Assembly: GCF_001463765.1 (NCBI RefSeq)
Contig: NZ_BBWK01000006.1
Coordinates: 141,039-205,038, forward strand
Direction: 5' to 3'
DNA length: 64,000 nucleotides
From: Aureimonas sp. AU4
Lineage (GTDB): Bacteria > Pseudomonadota > Alphaproteobacteria > Rhizobiales > Rhizobiaceae
Shown here: in pieces, positions 26,369 to 34,951 of the stretch
How positions within the stretch are numbered: position 1 is the stretch's first letter
Layout of the letters: every line of letters starts with the position of its first letter
Program-made: the position numbers and the translations under genes
Notes under the pieces: model-generated
Told to the model about the DNA's origin: nothing
The model's database searches: none
What the model saw: the letters and a program-made list of their open reading frames with translations, nothing else

Positions 26369-26929
26369 ATGACCGCACCGCCATCGCCCCGCGAACATCT
26401 CGCCCGGCGCCTTCTCGCGGTCGCGGACGGCGAGCGGGATGCCCTGCGCGACGTCTACGACCTGACGGCCGCGAAACTCTTGGGCGTCTGCCTCCGTATC
26501 TTGGGAGACAGGGACGAGGCCGAGGACGTGCTGCAGGACGTATACATCGCGGTTTGGAACAAGGCGGACCGGTTCGACCCGGCGCGTGCGAGCCCGATCA
26601 CGTGGCTCGCCACGATCGCCCGCAACCGCGCGATCGACCGGCTGCGGCAGCGCGGGAGCCGGGGCGGCACGGTTCCGGTCGAGGCGGCCGAGGCGGTGGC
26701 GGACGATGCGCCGGACGCCCTGATCCTTCTGGAAGGTCGGCAGGAGGCGCAGCGGCTTCGCGGCTGCCTCGGCGAACTCGACGAGCGCTCGCGCGGCCTC
26801 ATCGCGTCGGCCTTCTTCGACGGGCGCACCTACGACGATCTGGCGCGCTCCGGCGCCATGCCGCTCGGCACGGTGAAGAGCATCGTGAGGCGGGGCCTCC
26901 AGCGACTGAAGGGATGCCTCGAGGCATGA
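26369..26929 (+). CDS. ECF-subfamily RNA polymerase sigma factor (SigK-like)
   Basis: 186 residues from ATG 26369. Sigma region 2 (about 25-95) contains LGDRDEAEDVLQDVYIAVWNK and the region 2.4-like SPITWLATIARNRAIDRLR; region 4 (about 128-180) ends with MPLGTVKSIVRRGLQRLKG, the recognition helix. The next gene, an RskA-like anti-sigma factor, overlaps the stop (ATGA), and a fasciclin gene follows, which is the layout of the mycobacterial SigK-RskA-MPT70 group. No nearby Shine-Dalgarno is close to the ATG (GGGAGG is 15 bases away), so the start carries some doubt. Confidence 0.9.
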   Translation: MTAPPSPREHLARRLLAVADGERDALRDVYDLTAAKLLGVCLRILGDRDEAEDVLQDVYIAVWNKADRFDPARASPITWLATIARNRAIDRLRQRGSRGGTVPVEAAEAVADDAPDALILLEGRQEAQRLRGCLGELDERSRGLIASAFFDGRTYDDLARSGAMPLGTVKSIVRRGLQRLKGCLEA

Positions 26930-27642
26930 GCGATCCGCTGGGCCCCTCCGAGATGGACGACGACATCCTGGCCGCCGAGCATGCGCTGGGCGCCTTGTCT
27001 GCACAGGAGCGCCGCGAGGCGGAGCGCCGGATCCATGCCGATCCCGCCTTCGCCGGTGCGGTGGAGCGCTGGAACGAGCGCCTGTCGCCGCTGCTGGAGG
27101 GCGTCGATCCCGTAGTGCCGTCGGGCGCGGTCTGGAGCGCCGTCGAGGCGCAACTGCCGCGCCGGCGCGCCCTGCGGGCGGCCAACGATTCACGCGTGGG
27201 CGTCTCGCCCTGGTGGCGGCGCGCCGCGATCGGCGCGGGCGGGCTGCTCGCGGCGAGCCTGGCGGCGATCGCCGTGATCGTCTCCTCGCCGGTCAGTCCC
27301 GGACAAACGCTCGCGGCCCGCGTCAGCGGCGCCGACGGCGTGCCGCTGCTGGCGGCGGTTCTCGATCCCGCCACCGGCCAGGCGATGCTGGTGCCGCTCG
27401 CCATGCATGCCGAGCCCGGACGCGTGCCCGAGCTCTGGTTCGTGCCGGCAGGGGGCGCGCCCGTGTCGCTGGGCGTTCTGGAAGGCGACCGGCCGCTGCG
27501 GATCAATCTCGTCTCGCGCCGCATGAGCCAGATGGAGACGCCCGGCGGCGCGCTGGCCGTGTCGATGGAGCCCGATGGTGGCTCGCCCACCGGCGCACCC
27601 ACCGGCCCGGTGATAGGGCAGGGAGCGCTCGGCGCGATCTGA
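26926..27642 (+). CDS. RskA-like membrane anti-sigma factor
   Basis: 238 residues. The cytoplasmic N-terminal part (1-95; AAEHALGALSAQERREAERR) is the anti-sigma helical domain, one membrane segment lies at about 99-121, and the extracytoplasmic RskA/anti-sigma-K domain follows (PLLAAVLDPATGQAMLVPL, PELWFVPAGGAPVSLG). It holds the upstream sigma factor at the membrane until a periplasmic signal triggers release, by analogy with RskA. Translation is coupled to the sigma gene through an ATGA overlap. Confidence 0.9.
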   Translation: MSDPLGPSEMDDDILAAEHALGALSAQERREAERRIHADPAFAGAVERWNERLSPLLEGVDPVVPSGAVWSAVEAQLPRRRALRAANDSRVGVSPWWRRAAIGAGGLLAASLAAIAVIVSSPVSPGQTLAARVSGADGVPLLAAVLDPATGQAMLVPLAMHAEPGRVPELWFVPAGGAPVSLGVLEGDRPLRINLVSRRMSQMETPGGALAVSMEPDGGSPTGAPTGPVIGQGALGAI

Positions 27643-27654
27643 TCGGTCGGTCCT

Positions 27655-27705
27655 GCGAAAAAATTTCGCGCCCGCTGCATCCGCTCGGCGGCGCCGCCTC
27701 GTAGC
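27655..27705 (+). promoter_or_regulatory. Inverted repeat and possible ECF promoter upstream of the fasciclin gene
   Basis: GCGAAA-AAA-TTTCGC (27655-27669) is a perfect inverted repeat right after the anti-sigma stop. It is followed by CATCCG (27678-27683), a 16-base spacer and CGTAGC (27700-27705), matching the element before the sigma gene in spacing and -10 sequence. Confidence 0.35.
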
Positions 27706-27763
27706 TTCCCACGCAACGGGCCGCCGGGAGGGCGGGCCCGACCAAGGGAAGGACGAGACGATC

Positions 27764-28324
27764 ATGCTGAAGCTGCGCCCGATTCTCGCGACCGCCATCC
27801 TGAGCCTCGGCCTCACCGGCGCCGCGCTCGCGCAAGGGCCCGTCATGGTGGGCGGCGCGCCGATGTACGCCAACAAGACCATCGCCCAGAACGCGCCCGA
27901 GGCGCCGAACCTGACGACGCTGGTCGCGGCGGTGAAGGCGGCGGGCCTCGTCGACACGCTCGCCTCCAAGGGCCCGTTCACGGTCTTCGCGCCCACCAAC
28001 CGCGCCTTCGAGAAGCTCCCCAAGGGCACGGTCGAGACGCTGGTGAAGCCCGAGAACAAGAAGACCCTCACCAGCATCCTGACCTACCATGTGGTCGCCG
28101 GCGACTACTCCGCCGCCCGCCTCATGCGCGAGGCGCGCCGCAACGGCGGCGAGGTCCACCTCAAGACCGTCGAGGGCGCGCCTCTCACCGTGAAGATGGA
28201 GGGCAAGCGCCTCGTGGTGATCGACCAGGCCGGCCACGGCGCGACGATCCAGACCCCTGACGTCAAGCAGGCCAACGGCGTCGTCCACGTCATCGGCTCG
28301 GTGCTGATGCCCAAGATGGGCTGA
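27764..28324 (+). CDS. Secreted fasciclin (FAS1) domain protein
   Basis: 186 residues with a signal peptide (MLKLRPILATAILSLGL, cleavage near ALA-QG at residue 23) and one FAS1 domain covering about 50-186. Conserved FAS1 boxes are visible: GPFTVFAPTNRAFEKLP (H1-like) and ANGVVHVIGSVLMP (H2-like). FAS1 proteins are exported adhesion or envelope proteins. Position after the ECF sigma/anti-sigma pair suggests it belongs to that regulon. A strong terminator follows. Confidence 0.93.
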   Translation: MLKLRPILATAILSLGLTGAALAQGPVMVGGAPMYANKTIAQNAPEAPNLTTLVAAVKAAGLVDTLASKGPFTVFAPTNRAFEKLPKGTVETLVKPENKKTLTSILTYHVVAGDYSAARLMREARRNGGEVHLKTVEGAPLTVKMEGKRLVVIDQAGHGATIQTPDVKQANGVVHVIGSVLMPKMG

Positions 28325-28375
28325 GGCGCCACACCGGCGGGGCCGCGTCCCGTCCCTCGCGTTCGGCCCCGTTCC

Positions 28376-28408
28376 AAGGCCCGGCTCAACCTCCCGAGCC
28401 GGGCCTTT
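28376..28408 (+). terminator. Rho-independent terminator after the fasciclin gene
   Basis: AAGGCCCGGCTC (28376-28387) pairs perfectly with GAGCCGGGCCTT (28396-28407) around an 8-base loop, followed by a short T stretch. Confidence 0.85.
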
Positions 28409-28449
28409 CGCTTGTGGAAAAGGCGGTCGCGCCGCTATGGGTGGCGCGC

Positions 28450-28608
28450 ATGAACAAGCTCTTCTCCATCCTCCTGATCGCGCTGATGCTGTTCCACCTC
28501 TGGCGCCCGCTCGGCTGGCCGGGCCTGCGGCGGCGCGGCGACTTCTGGCGCCTCGCGATCGTGGGAATGGTGGTGTTCGGGCTGGACGTTCTCCTGCGTC
28601 CGCACTGA
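28450..28608 (+). CDS. Small membrane protein, 52 residues, function unknown
   Basis: From ATG 28450 the peptide starts MNKLFSILLIALMLFH and has two hydrophobic segments (about 4-16 and 31-46) separated by a basic, glycine-rich loop (GWPGLRRRGDFW). Codon use and the charge pattern are those of a real small inner-membrane protein, and similar short proteins are found in other Rhizobiales, to my recollection. A GTG start 12 codons earlier is possible but would run into the terminator. It stands alone between the fasciclin terminator and murA. Confidence 0.65.
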   Translation: MNKLFSILLIALMLFHLWRPLGWPGLRRRGDFWRLAIVGMVVFGLDVLLRPH

Positions 28609-28716
28609 TCCCCCCGGCGCAAGCCCCGCATTTGCCGCACTGCCGTGGCTCGTGTAGGAACGCAAACTTTCGCAGGCTTACGAGCTTGCGACCCGGGGCG
28701 CGCCACAGGGGACTTC

Positions 28717-30006
28717 ATGGACCGGATTCGCATTCGCGGCGGCAACGCCCTCAACGGGACGATCCCGATCTCCGGCGCCAAGAACGCGGCCCTGCCGCTG
28801 ATGATCGCCTCGCTTCTGACCGACGACACGCTGACGCTCGAGAACGTGCCCCACCTGGCCGACGTCGAGCAGCTGATTCGCATTCTGGGTAATCACGGCG
28901 TTGACTACACCGTGTCGGGCAAGCGTCTGGCGACCCAGCCGGCCTCGGGCCGCACGATCCATTTCACCGCCCGCACCATCGTCGACACCACGGCGCCCTA
29001 CGAGCTCGTCTCCAAGATGCGCGCGAGCTTCTGGGTGATCGGGCCGCTTCTCGCCCGTTGCCACAAGGCGCGCGTGTCGCTGCCGGGCGGCTGCGCGATC
29101 GGTACGCGGCCGGTCGATCTTTTCATCGACGGCCTGCGCGCGCTGGGCGCAGAGATCGACATCGACGCGGGCTACATCGTGGCCGAGGCCAAGGGCGGAC
29201 TCGTCGGCAATCGCTACACCTTCCCGAAGGTCTCGGTCGGCGCGACCCACGTCATGCTCATGGCCGCCTCGCTCGCCAGGGGCGAGACCGTGATCGAGAA
29301 CGCGGCTCGCGAGCCCGAGATCGTCGATCTCGCGCGCTGCCTCAACGCCATGGGCGCCCGGATCGAGGGCGCGGGCACCTCGACCATCACGATCCAGGGC
29401 GTCGAGGCCCTGTCGGGCGCGCGCCACCGCGTTCTGCCGGACCGGATCGAGACCGGCACCTACGCCATGGCGGTCGCCATGACGGGCGGCGACGTGACGC
29501 TCGAGGGAACGCGCACCGACCTTCTCCAGACCGCGCTGACCGCGCTCGGCGACGCGGGCGCCGAGATCACCGACACGCCCAACGGCATGCGCGTCTATCG
29601 CAACGGCAACGGCATCCGCCCCGTCGACGTCGTGACCGACCCGTTCCCCGGCTTTCCGACCGACCTCCAGGCGCAGTTCATGGCCCTCATGACGCGCGCC
29701 GACGGTGTCGCGCACATCACCGAGACCATCTTCGAGAACCGGTTCATGCACGTGCAGGAACTGGCCCGCCTGGGCGCGAAGATCTCGCTGTCGGGTCAGA
29801 TGGCGCGCGTCGAGGGCGTGCCGCGCCTCGTCGGCGCACCGGTCATGGCGACCGATCTGCGCGCCTCGGTCAGCCTCGTGATCGCGGGCCTTGTCGCGGA
29901 AGGCGAGACGGTGGTGAACCGTGTCTACCACCTCGATCGCGGCTTCGAGCGGCTTGAGGAGAAGCTCGGCGCCTGCGGGGCCGAGATCGAGCGCATCAGC
30001 GGCTGA
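28717..30006 (+). CDS. murA: UDP-N-acetylglucosamine 1-carboxyvinyltransferase MurA
   Basis: 429 residues from ATG 28717 ([12 protein letters not shown]). Active-site lysine and asparagine lie in GAKNAALP (K22, N23), and the PEP-binding catalytic cysteine is C126 in [15 protein letters not shown], the fosfomycin-sensitive form. MurA makes the first committed step of peptidoglycan synthesis. Length is standard. In many Rhizobiales, DUF2948, hisD, UPF0262 and a phosphatase gene separate murA from infA; here murA is followed directly by infA. Confidence 0.97.
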   Translation: MDRIRIRGGNALNGTIPISGAKNAALPLMIASLLTDDTLTLENVPHLADVEQLIRILGNHGVDYTVSGKRLATQPASGRTIHFTARTIVDTTAPYELVSKMRASFWVIGPLLARCHKARVSLPGGCAIGTRPVDLFIDGLRALGAEIDIDAGYIVAEAKGGLVGNRYTFPKVSVGATHVMLMAASLARGETVIENAAREPEIVDLARCLNAMGARIEGAGTSTITIQGVEALSGARHRVLPDRIETGTYAMAVAMTGGDVTLEGTRTDLLQTALTALGDAGAEITDTPNGMRVYRNGNGIRPVDVVTDPFPGFPTDLQAQFMALMTRADGVAHITETIFENRFMHVQELARLGAKISLSGQMARVEGVPRLVGAPVMATDLRASVSLVIAGLVAEGETVVNRVYHLDRGFERLEEKLGACGAEIERISG

Positions 30007-30041
30007 GAGGGGTCCGTCCCCTGCGATTTCGTGCGCGGCGC

Positions 30042-30070
30042 TTGCTTTTTGCGCCGCGAACAACGATCTA
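30042..30070 (+). promoter_or_regulatory. Weak predicted promoter for infA-maf-yacG
   Basis: TTGCTT (30042-30047), a 17-base spacer and GATCTA (30065-30070) lie 105 bases before infA in the murA-infA gap. Support is limited to box resemblance and spacing. Confidence 0.3.
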
Positions 30071-30174
30071 GGGCCGACATTCCCGATATGTTGACCGTCC
30101 CGCTGTGCGGGCGGCCGCTCTGGATCGCGCCGACCTTCGGGCCAGCCGACCCGCCCTGAAGGTTTAGAACACGC

Positions 30175-30393
30175 ATGGCGAAAGAAGAAGTTCTCGAGTT
30201 TCCGGGGGTCGTCACCGAACTCCTGCCCAACGCGACCTTCCGCATCAAGCTCGAGAACGAACACGAGATCATCGCTCACACGGCCGGCCGGATGCGCAAG
30301 AACCGCATCCGCGTGCTGACGGGCGACAAGGTCCTGGTGGAAATGACGCCCTACGACCTGACCAAGGGCCGCATCACCTACCGCTTCAAGTAG
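30175..30393 (+). CDS. infA: Translation initiation factor IF-1
   Basis: 72 residues, the standard length, forming a single S1/OB domain: [19 protein letters not shown] and the highly conserved [17 protein letters not shown] and [15 protein letters not shown]-1 binds the A site of the 30S subunit during initiation. It heads the conserved infA-maf-yacG group, 18 bases before maf. Confidence 0.98.
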   Translation: MAKEEVLEFPGVVTELLPNATFRIKLENEHEIIAHTAGRMRKNRIRVLTGDKVLVEMTPYDLTKGRITYRFK

Positions 30394-30411
30394 CCCGAAG
30401 GGTCGTTTCAG

Positions 30412-31053
30412 ATGGGCGGCAGCGCACTGGTTCTGGCGTCCGGCTCGCCGCGTCGCCTGGAACTTCTCCAGCAGGTCGGCATCGAGCCCGAGCGTCTTCT
30501 GCCCGCCGACATCGACGAGACGCCCGAGCGCTCCGAACACCCGCGCCAGTTGGCCAAGCGCCTCGCGCGCGACAAGGCGCGCGCGGCCTTCGAGGCCCTC
30601 AAGGCGCGCGGCGAGACCGGACGTTATGTCCTTGGCGCCGACACGGTGGTCGCCGTCGGCCGTCAGGTCGTGCCGAAGGCCGAGATCGAGGACGAGGCGG
30701 TCGACAACCTGCGCCTCCTGTCGGGCCGAACCCACCGGGTCTTCACGGGCGTCTGCCTCCTCACGCCGCGCGGGCGCGAGCGCATCCGCTTGGTGGAGAC
30801 GCGCCTGCGCTTCAAGCGCCTGTCGCGCGAGGACATCGAACGCTACGTCGCCTCCGACGAGTGGCGCGGCAAGGCGGGCGGCTATGCCGTCCAAGGCCGC
30901 GCGGGCGCCTTCGTCGTGCGCATGATCGGCTCCTACACGAACGTCGTCGGCCTGCCGCTCTACGAGACGCTGTCGCTCCTGGAGGGCGAGGGCTTCAAGG
31001 TGCCGGCGCCCGGCGCCGTCGCGCCCGTCGTGGTCGCGGAGCCCGCCGCTTGA
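30412..31053 (+). CDS. maf: Maf-family nucleotide pyrophosphatase
   Basis: 213 residues. The Maf signature [16 protein letters not shown] is at residues 8-23, with GADTVVAVG near 75 and the downstream lysine-containing [13 protein letters not shown]. Maf proteins hydrolyse non-canonical or canonical nucleoside triphosphates (dTTP/UTP or m7GTP depending on subgroup). The subgroup is not assigned here. The last codons overlap the yacG start. Confidence 0.93.
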   Translation: MGGSALVLASGSPRRLELLQQVGIEPERLLPADIDETPERSEHPRQLAKRLARDKARAAFEALKARGETGRYVLGADTVVAVGRQVVPKAEIEDEAVDNLRLLSGRTHRVFTGVCLLTPRGRERIRLVETRLRFKRLSREDIERYVASDEWRGKAGGYAVQGRAGAFVVRMIGSYTNVVGLPLYETLSLLEGEGFKVPAPGAVAPVVVAEPAA

Positions 31054-31259
31054 GCGAGAACGTCACGCCGCTTCGTCCGCGCCGCAAGTGCCCGGAATGC
31101 GGGCGTCCTTCCGAGCGCGAAACCTTTCCCTTCTGCTCGCCGCGCTGCAAGGCGGTGGACCTGAACCGGTGGCTGTCGGGCGCCTACGTCATTCCCGGTC
31201 CCTCGCTCGGCGAGGAGGGCGCTCCCATCGCCGACGACGAGGACCGCTCGCGCGACTGA
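31050..31259 (+). CDS. yacG: YacG, zinc-binding DNA gyrase inhibitor family
   Basis: 69 residues. The start is TTG 31050, overlapping the maf stop as TTGA, and gives [18 protein letters not shown]. Four zinc-binding cysteines are in place (CPECG and FCSPRC), and [13 protein letters not shown] is the conserved YacG helix. In E. coli the protein binds gyrase and blocks DNA binding. The order infA-maf-yacG is typical of alphaproteobacteria. A 7-bp stem-loop (31261-31279) follows immediately and may form the end of the transcript. Confidence 0.92.
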   Translation: MSENVTPLRPRRKCPECGRPSERETFPFCSPRCKAVDLNRWLSGAYVIPGPSLGEEGAPIADDEDRSRD

Positions 31260-31426
31260 GCCGTCAGGGCGGCTGACGGAACCTCGCAAGTCCGGACTGT
31301 CGGGTCTTCGTCGCCGATGCTTCGTGGCGACGCCCGTCCATGCGCCGCACGGGGTGGCGCCCGGCTCCTCGTCTCGCCCGCAGATGCGTCGTCAGCCCTC
31401 GGCCCGCGGGTTCTGTCGGGCACGCT

Positions 31427-32032
31427 TCAGGGCGTGACGGCGCTGACCACGGGATCCGAATCCGACTCGATCGCGACCCACAGGCCGGGATTGTCGGTCG
31501 ATTGCCGCTTCAGGAAGCTGTACGGCGCCTCGCGCCAGGGCAGGACCCGCCAGTCGAGGTTGTCGAGCACGAAGTCGCCCTGCTTCGTGCGCAGCGTCAG
31601 CACCGCGTGACCCGTGCCGTCGCGCTTGCGAACCACCGTCATCAGGAGATCCGACATGGGGAGTCCGGCCGCGTGCAGGCGCGCGCGCTTCAGAAGCGCG
31701 TAGTCCTCGCAGTCTCCCGCCTTGTCGGGAATCGTCCACCGCTCCTCGCGCCCGTAGAGTTCCTGGTCCGAGGCGGGCTTGATCTGCGTGTTCACGGCGG
31801 TGTTCACGTCGGCGACGACCTTCGCCAGCTTCGCCGTCAGGTCGGCCGGCGCGCCGAGGTCGGCGCCCTTGAGCGGCGCGCAGTCCCCGGGTTGCTCCCG
31901 GCAGTAGTCGAAGTGGCCGAAGGGCTGCTTGGTGAAGCCGCCGACGGGCATGATGCTCGTCGCGGCCTGCGAGGCCGAGCCGGAAAAAAGGCAAAGCAGG
32001 AGCGCTGCGCCGAACACGCGCCGAAAAACCAT
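31427..32032 (-). CDS. Periplasmic transglutaminase-like cysteine protease (BTLCP family)
   Basis: 201 residues with a signal peptide (cleavage near ASQA-AT, residue 23). The Cys-His-Asp triad of bacterial transglutaminase-like proteases is intact: C108 in AGDCEDYALLKR, H142 in GTGHAVLTLRT, D157 in FVLDNLDW. Relatives include LapG, which cleaves surface adhesins, but only when paired with LapD; no LapD or adhesin gene is nearby, so the substrate is unknown. A perfect -35 box lies upstream. Confidence 0.9.
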   Translation of the reverse strand: MVFRRVFGAALLLCLFSGSASQAATSIMPVGGFTKQPFGHFDYCREQPGDCAPLKGADLGAPADLTAKLAKVVADVNTAVNTQIKPASDQELYGREERWTIPDKAGDCEDYALLKRARLHAAGLPMSDLLMTVVRKRDGTGHAVLTLRTKQGDFVLDNLDWRVLPWREAPYSFLKRQSTDNPGLWVAIESDSDPVVSAVTP

Positions 32033-32076
32033 CGCGATCTCCGTCGGTCGAGCGGCCCGTGTCCCGCTCGAACATC

Positions 32077-32105
32077 ATCGTGAGTGCGACGCAAAAACCT
32101 GTCAA
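32077..32105 (-). promoter_or_regulatory. Predicted promoter of the BTLCP gene
   Basis: On the minus strand TTGACA (32105-32100, perfect -35), a 17-base spacer, then CACGAT (32082-32077), 45 bases upstream of the start codon. The -10 box is a poor match. Confidence 0.45.
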
Positions 32106-32266
32106 TTGGGGGGAAAGCGTGAAGCTGTCGCGAAAATCGCGCGGCGGCGCGCAAGATGGAAGAGATGCGTTGAAAGGCAAGGAGTTTGCGCGGCTTTCTT
32201 CGCGTTTCGTCGTGTGACGTCGCGCGCGCGCTGTTGCCGATCCGTCACGAAACCGTCGCCTCACCG

Positions 32267-33058
32267 TCACTCGGTGGATGCGATCTCCTCGAGAAGCTCC
32301 AGCACGGCCCGTTCCATGCGCCGCAGATCCGCCGGCTGGGACAGGCGATGGTCCCCCTGGCGCACGAGCGTCATCGTGACGTTCTCGCTGGGCAGGAGGG
32401 CGGCGAGGTCGAGCGCGTGCTGGTAGGGCACCTCGCGGTCCTCCATTCCCTGGATGATTCGCACGGGAAGCCCGCCGAGGTCGATCGGGCGATCCATCAC
32501 CGTGGACGCGCGCCCGTCCTCCATCAGGCGGCGCGAGTACACCATCCCCTCGCCATAGGGGGAGGGTTCCATGAAGCGCCCGGTCTCCTCCAGTTCGCGG
32601 CGCTGATCCTCGCTCAGGCGCGGCTCCACGAGGCGGGTCGTGAAGTCCGGGGCGGGGGCAAGGAGAAGGAGGCCCGCGACCGGGTTTCGTCCATTCTCGC
32701 GCAGACGCTCGACGAGGCGCAGCGCGACCCAGGCGCCCATGCTGGAGCCGGCGAGCACGACCGGACCCTCCGGCGCAAGCGCCTCGACGGCGGCCCGCGC
32801 GTCCTCGGTCCAGAGCCCGATCGTGCCGTCCTCGAACCGGCCCTCGGAGGCTCCGTGGCCGCGATAATCGAAGCGCAGGAAGCCGAAGCCCGCCAGTGCC
32901 GCCAGCGCGTCGAGCGCCTCGGCCTTGGTGCCGGTCATGTCGGAGCGAAGGCCCCCCAGCCAGACGACGGTCGGCAGGCGCCCGGAAACGGCCGCCCAGG
33001 CAAGCGCCGGCTCGTTGTTGCGGCGCAGGCGGCCGGCGGATCGGGAGGTCTCGGACAT
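32267..33058 (-). CDS. Alpha/beta hydrolase, ABHD10-like
   Basis: 263 residues from ATG 33058 (MSETSRSAGRLRR). The nucleophile is S106 in AGSSMGAWVALR, the oxyanion region is VVWLGGLRSDM, and the histidine is in QGDHRLSQPAD near the C terminus; the acid is likely in GMEDREVP. The pattern resembles ABHD10/depalmitoylase-like hydrolases of mitochondria, a common alphaproteobacterial relation. The gene is divergent from infC. Function is inferred at family level only. Confidence 0.8.
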   Translation of the reverse strand: MSETSRSAGRLRRNNEPALAWAAVSGRLPTVVWLGGLRSDMTGTKAEALDALAALAGFGFLRFDYRGHGASEGRFEDGTIGLWTEDARAAVEALAPEGPVVLAGSSMGAWVALRLVERLRENGRNPVAGLLLLAPAPDFTTRLVEPRLSEDQRRELEETGRFMEPSPYGEGMVYSRRLMEDGRASTVMDRPIDLGGLPVRIIQGMEDREVPYQHALDLAALLPSENVTMTLVRQGDHRLSQPADLRRMERAVLELLEEIASTE

Positions 33059-33281
33059 GGGTTGGGCGCGCTCCGCTGGTCTCGTCGGACCGGAACCGTT
33101 CGCCGGCCTTGGCATTTTTTGGCCTCGTGGCACGTGAAAAGCGCGCCGGGACGTGTTATATCGAGATGGAAATCCGACCGAGCCGCGCTCGGCGGGCGGC
33201 GCCCCTGGTGATCCGGCCCGCGCCCTGCGGCGGCCGAGATGTCGCAAACGCCATTATCGTCGTCAACCGGAGTCAACGACC

Positions 33282-33821
33282 ATTCGCAGACCCTTTCGCG
33301 CCCCGCCCACTCAGAAGGAAGGCCCTCGTTCCAACCGCGACATTCGCGTCCCGCAGATTCAGCTGATCGATGCCGACGGCCAGAATCGCGGTGTGACGGC
33401 GACCGCGGACGCGTTGGCCATGGCCGAGGAAGCGGGTCTCGACCTCGTCGAGATCGTGCCCAATGCCTTGCCGCCGGTCTGCAAGATCGTCGATCTCGGT
33501 CGCTTGAAATACGAGGGGCAGAAGAAGGCCGCCGAGGCGCGCAAGCGCCAGAAGATCATCGAGGTCAAGGAGATCAAGATGAGGCCCAACATCGACGACC
33601 ACGACTACGACACCAAGATGAAGGCGGTGCGCCGCTTCTTCGAGGAGGGCGACAAGGTCAAGGTCACGCTGCGCTTCCGTGGTCGCGAGATGGCGCACCA
33701 GGAGCTCGGCATGAAGCTCCTGAGCCGCGTGCGCGAGGAAACGGCCGAGATCTCGAAGGTCGAGGCCGAACCCAAGCTCGAAGGCCGCCAGATGATGATG
33801 GTGCTCGCCCCCAAGGGCTGA
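33282..33821 (+). CDS. infC: Translation initiation factor IF-3, ATT start codon
   Basis: 179 residues when started at ATT 33282, giving [20 protein letters not shown], which is the conserved alphaproteobacterial IF-3 N terminus. GGAG lies nine bases before the ATT, and the first in-frame ATG (33421) would remove half of the N-terminal domain. A rare ATT/AUU start is the known device by which IF-3 represses its own translation in E. coli. The linker and C-terminal domain are intact ([31 protein letters not shown]). The start is an inference from alignment memory and ribosome-site spacing. Confidence 0.95.
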   Translation: MRRPFRAPPTQKEGPRSNRDIRVPQIQLIDADGQNRGVTATADALAMAEEAGLDLVEIVPNALPPVCKIVDLGRLKYEGQKKAAEARKRQKIIEVKEIKMRPNIDDHDYDTKMKAVRRFFEEGDKVKVTLRFRGREMAHQELGMKLLSRVREETAEISKVEAEPKLEGRQMMMVLAPKG

Positions 33822-33855
33822 GTTCCAAGGCGCGTTGGTGCCGGATCGATGCGAG

Positions 33856-33883
33856 GGGCGGGCCGCCTGCGGCTCGCCCTTTT
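33856..33883 (+). terminator. Rho-independent terminator after infC
   Basis: GGGCGGGCCG (33856-33865) pairs with CGGCTCGCCC (33870-33879) with one G-T pair and a four-base loop, followed by TTTT. It separates infC from rpmI-rplT. Confidence 0.7.
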
Positions 33884-33900
33884 CGTTTCGCGACGCGCGA

Positions 33901-33929
33901 TTGCGTTTTTTGTGACGGATCGCTATAAG
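33901..33929 (+). promoter_or_regulatory. Predicted sigma-70 promoter of rpmI-rplT
   Basis: TTGCGT (33901-33906), a 17-base spacer and TATAAG (33924-33929) directly follow the infC terminator. The transcript would have a leader of about 155 bases (33936-34094) before rpmI, with several GC-rich arms and no convincing ORF. A ribosomal-protein autoregulatory leader is possible but not shown. Confidence 0.6.
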
Positions 33930-34094
33930 CCGCCCGTTCAACGACGAGCCGCCTGGCAGGGCATGCCATGTCGGCTCCGAAAGCTGTCGCGACCTTCGAC
34001 TTTTGCTCGATCGGTGCCAGCCGGACCCATCTGGCCGCAGGGCTGGCAGGGGCCGCTTGCGCCGCGTTCGCGATCCTGACCCTAGGAGAGCCAA

Positions 34095-34295
34095 ATGCCC
34101 AAGATGAAGACGAAGGCGAGCGCCAAGAAGCGCTTTCGCATGACCGCCAGCGGCAAGGTGAAGGCCGGTGCCGCCGGCAAGCGCCACGGCATGATCAAGC
34201 GCTCCAACGACTTTATTCGCAACGCCCGCGGATCGATGATCCTGCACGAGGCCGACGCGAAGATCGTCAAGATCTACATGCCCTACAACCGCTGA
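34095..34295 (+). CDS. rpmI: 50S ribosomal protein L35
   Basis: 66 residues, standard length. Conserved L35 features are [20 protein letters not shown] at the start and [21 protein letters not shown] precedes the ATG. It is co-transcribed with rplT, 39 bases downstream. Confidence 0.98.
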   Translation: MPKMKTKASAKKRFRMTASGKVKAGAAGKRHGMIKRSNDFIRNARGSMILHEADAKIVKIYMPYNR

Positions 34296-34334
34296 ACGCG
34301 GCCGGGCCACTAGAGATTTCAAGGAGATAAGATC

Positions 34335-34751
34335 ATGGCACGCGTCAAGCGGGGCGTTACGTCCCACGCCAAGCACAAGAAGGTCCTGAAGGCCGCCAAG
34401 GGCTTCTACGGCCGTCGCAAGAACACGATCCGCGCCGCCAAGGCCGCGGTGGATCGCTCCAAGCAGTACGCCACGCGCGATCGCCGCGCCAAGAAGCGCA
34501 ACTTCCGCGCTCTCTGGATCCAGCGCATCAACGCCGGCGTGCGCGAGCACGGCCTGACCTACGCGCGCTTCATCGACGGCTTGAACAAGGCCGGCATCGA
34601 GGTCGACCGCAAGGTCCTCTCCGACATCGCGATCCACGAGCCCGAGGCGTTCGCCGCGCTGGTCGAGCAGTCGCGTTCGGCGCTGGGCTACATCGGCGAG
34701 ACCAGCCAGACCGAGCACGCCCGTGCGGTCGGCGAGAAGCGCGCCGCCTGA
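34335..34751 (+). CDS. rplT: 50S ribosomal protein L20
   Basis: 138 residues. Conserved blocks [37 protein letters not shown] and [20 protein letters not shown] are all present. L20 is an early 23S rRNA-binding assembly protein and in other bacteria represses its own operon. The C-terminal tail is slightly long, as usual in Rhizobiales. A terminator follows. Confidence 0.98.
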   Translation: MARVKRGVTSHAKHKKVLKAAKGFYGRRKNTIRAAKAAVDRSKQYATRDRRAKKRNFRALWIQRINAGVREHGLTYARFIDGLNKAGIEVDRKVLSDIAIHEPEAFAALVEQSRSALGYIGETSQTEHARAVGEKRAA

Positions 34752-34794
34752 TAGGCCGCGACGCCCCTGACGGGGCGTTGCGCGAAGCTTAGAA

Positions 34795-34830
34795 AAAGGG
34801 GCTGCGATCCGGAGGGGTCGCGGCCCCTTT
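34795..34830 (+). terminator. Rho-independent terminator after rplT
   Basis: AAAGGGGCTGCGA (34795-34807) pairs with TCGCGGCCCCTTT (34818-34830). A smaller hairpin CGCCCC-TGAC-GGGGCG (34762-34777) precedes it. Confidence 0.8.
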
Positions 34831-34951
34831 CGCGTTCCGGCCGGGCCGTCGCGGCAAAGGCTTGCCCTTCTGCGGCTTGAGCCTCTAGGAAGACCGCTGC
34901 CGCGCGGGTTCGCTTGCGCCCGCCAGGATGCCCGAATTCGAGGACTGCCCC

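Noticed and set aside
28678..30894. 738-codon open frame opposite murA, infA and maf
   Set aside because: Spans three well-supported genes in antisense and has no recognisable motif.
31260..31426. Possible tRNA or small RNA after yacG
   Set aside because: Two short hairpins (31261-31279 and 31309-31332) exist, but no T-loop GGTTCGA-like sequence, acceptor pairing or CCA was found.
33134..33162. Promoter for infC with TATATC at 33157
   Set aside because: The -10-like box is good, but the matching -35 region (GTGAAA) is poor and no alternative stands out, so it was not listed as a feature.
33966..34100. Short plus-strand ORF in the rpmI leader (MSAPKAVATFDF...)
   Set aside because: No ribosome site, it runs out of frame into rpmI, and its composition is that of non-coding leader sequence.
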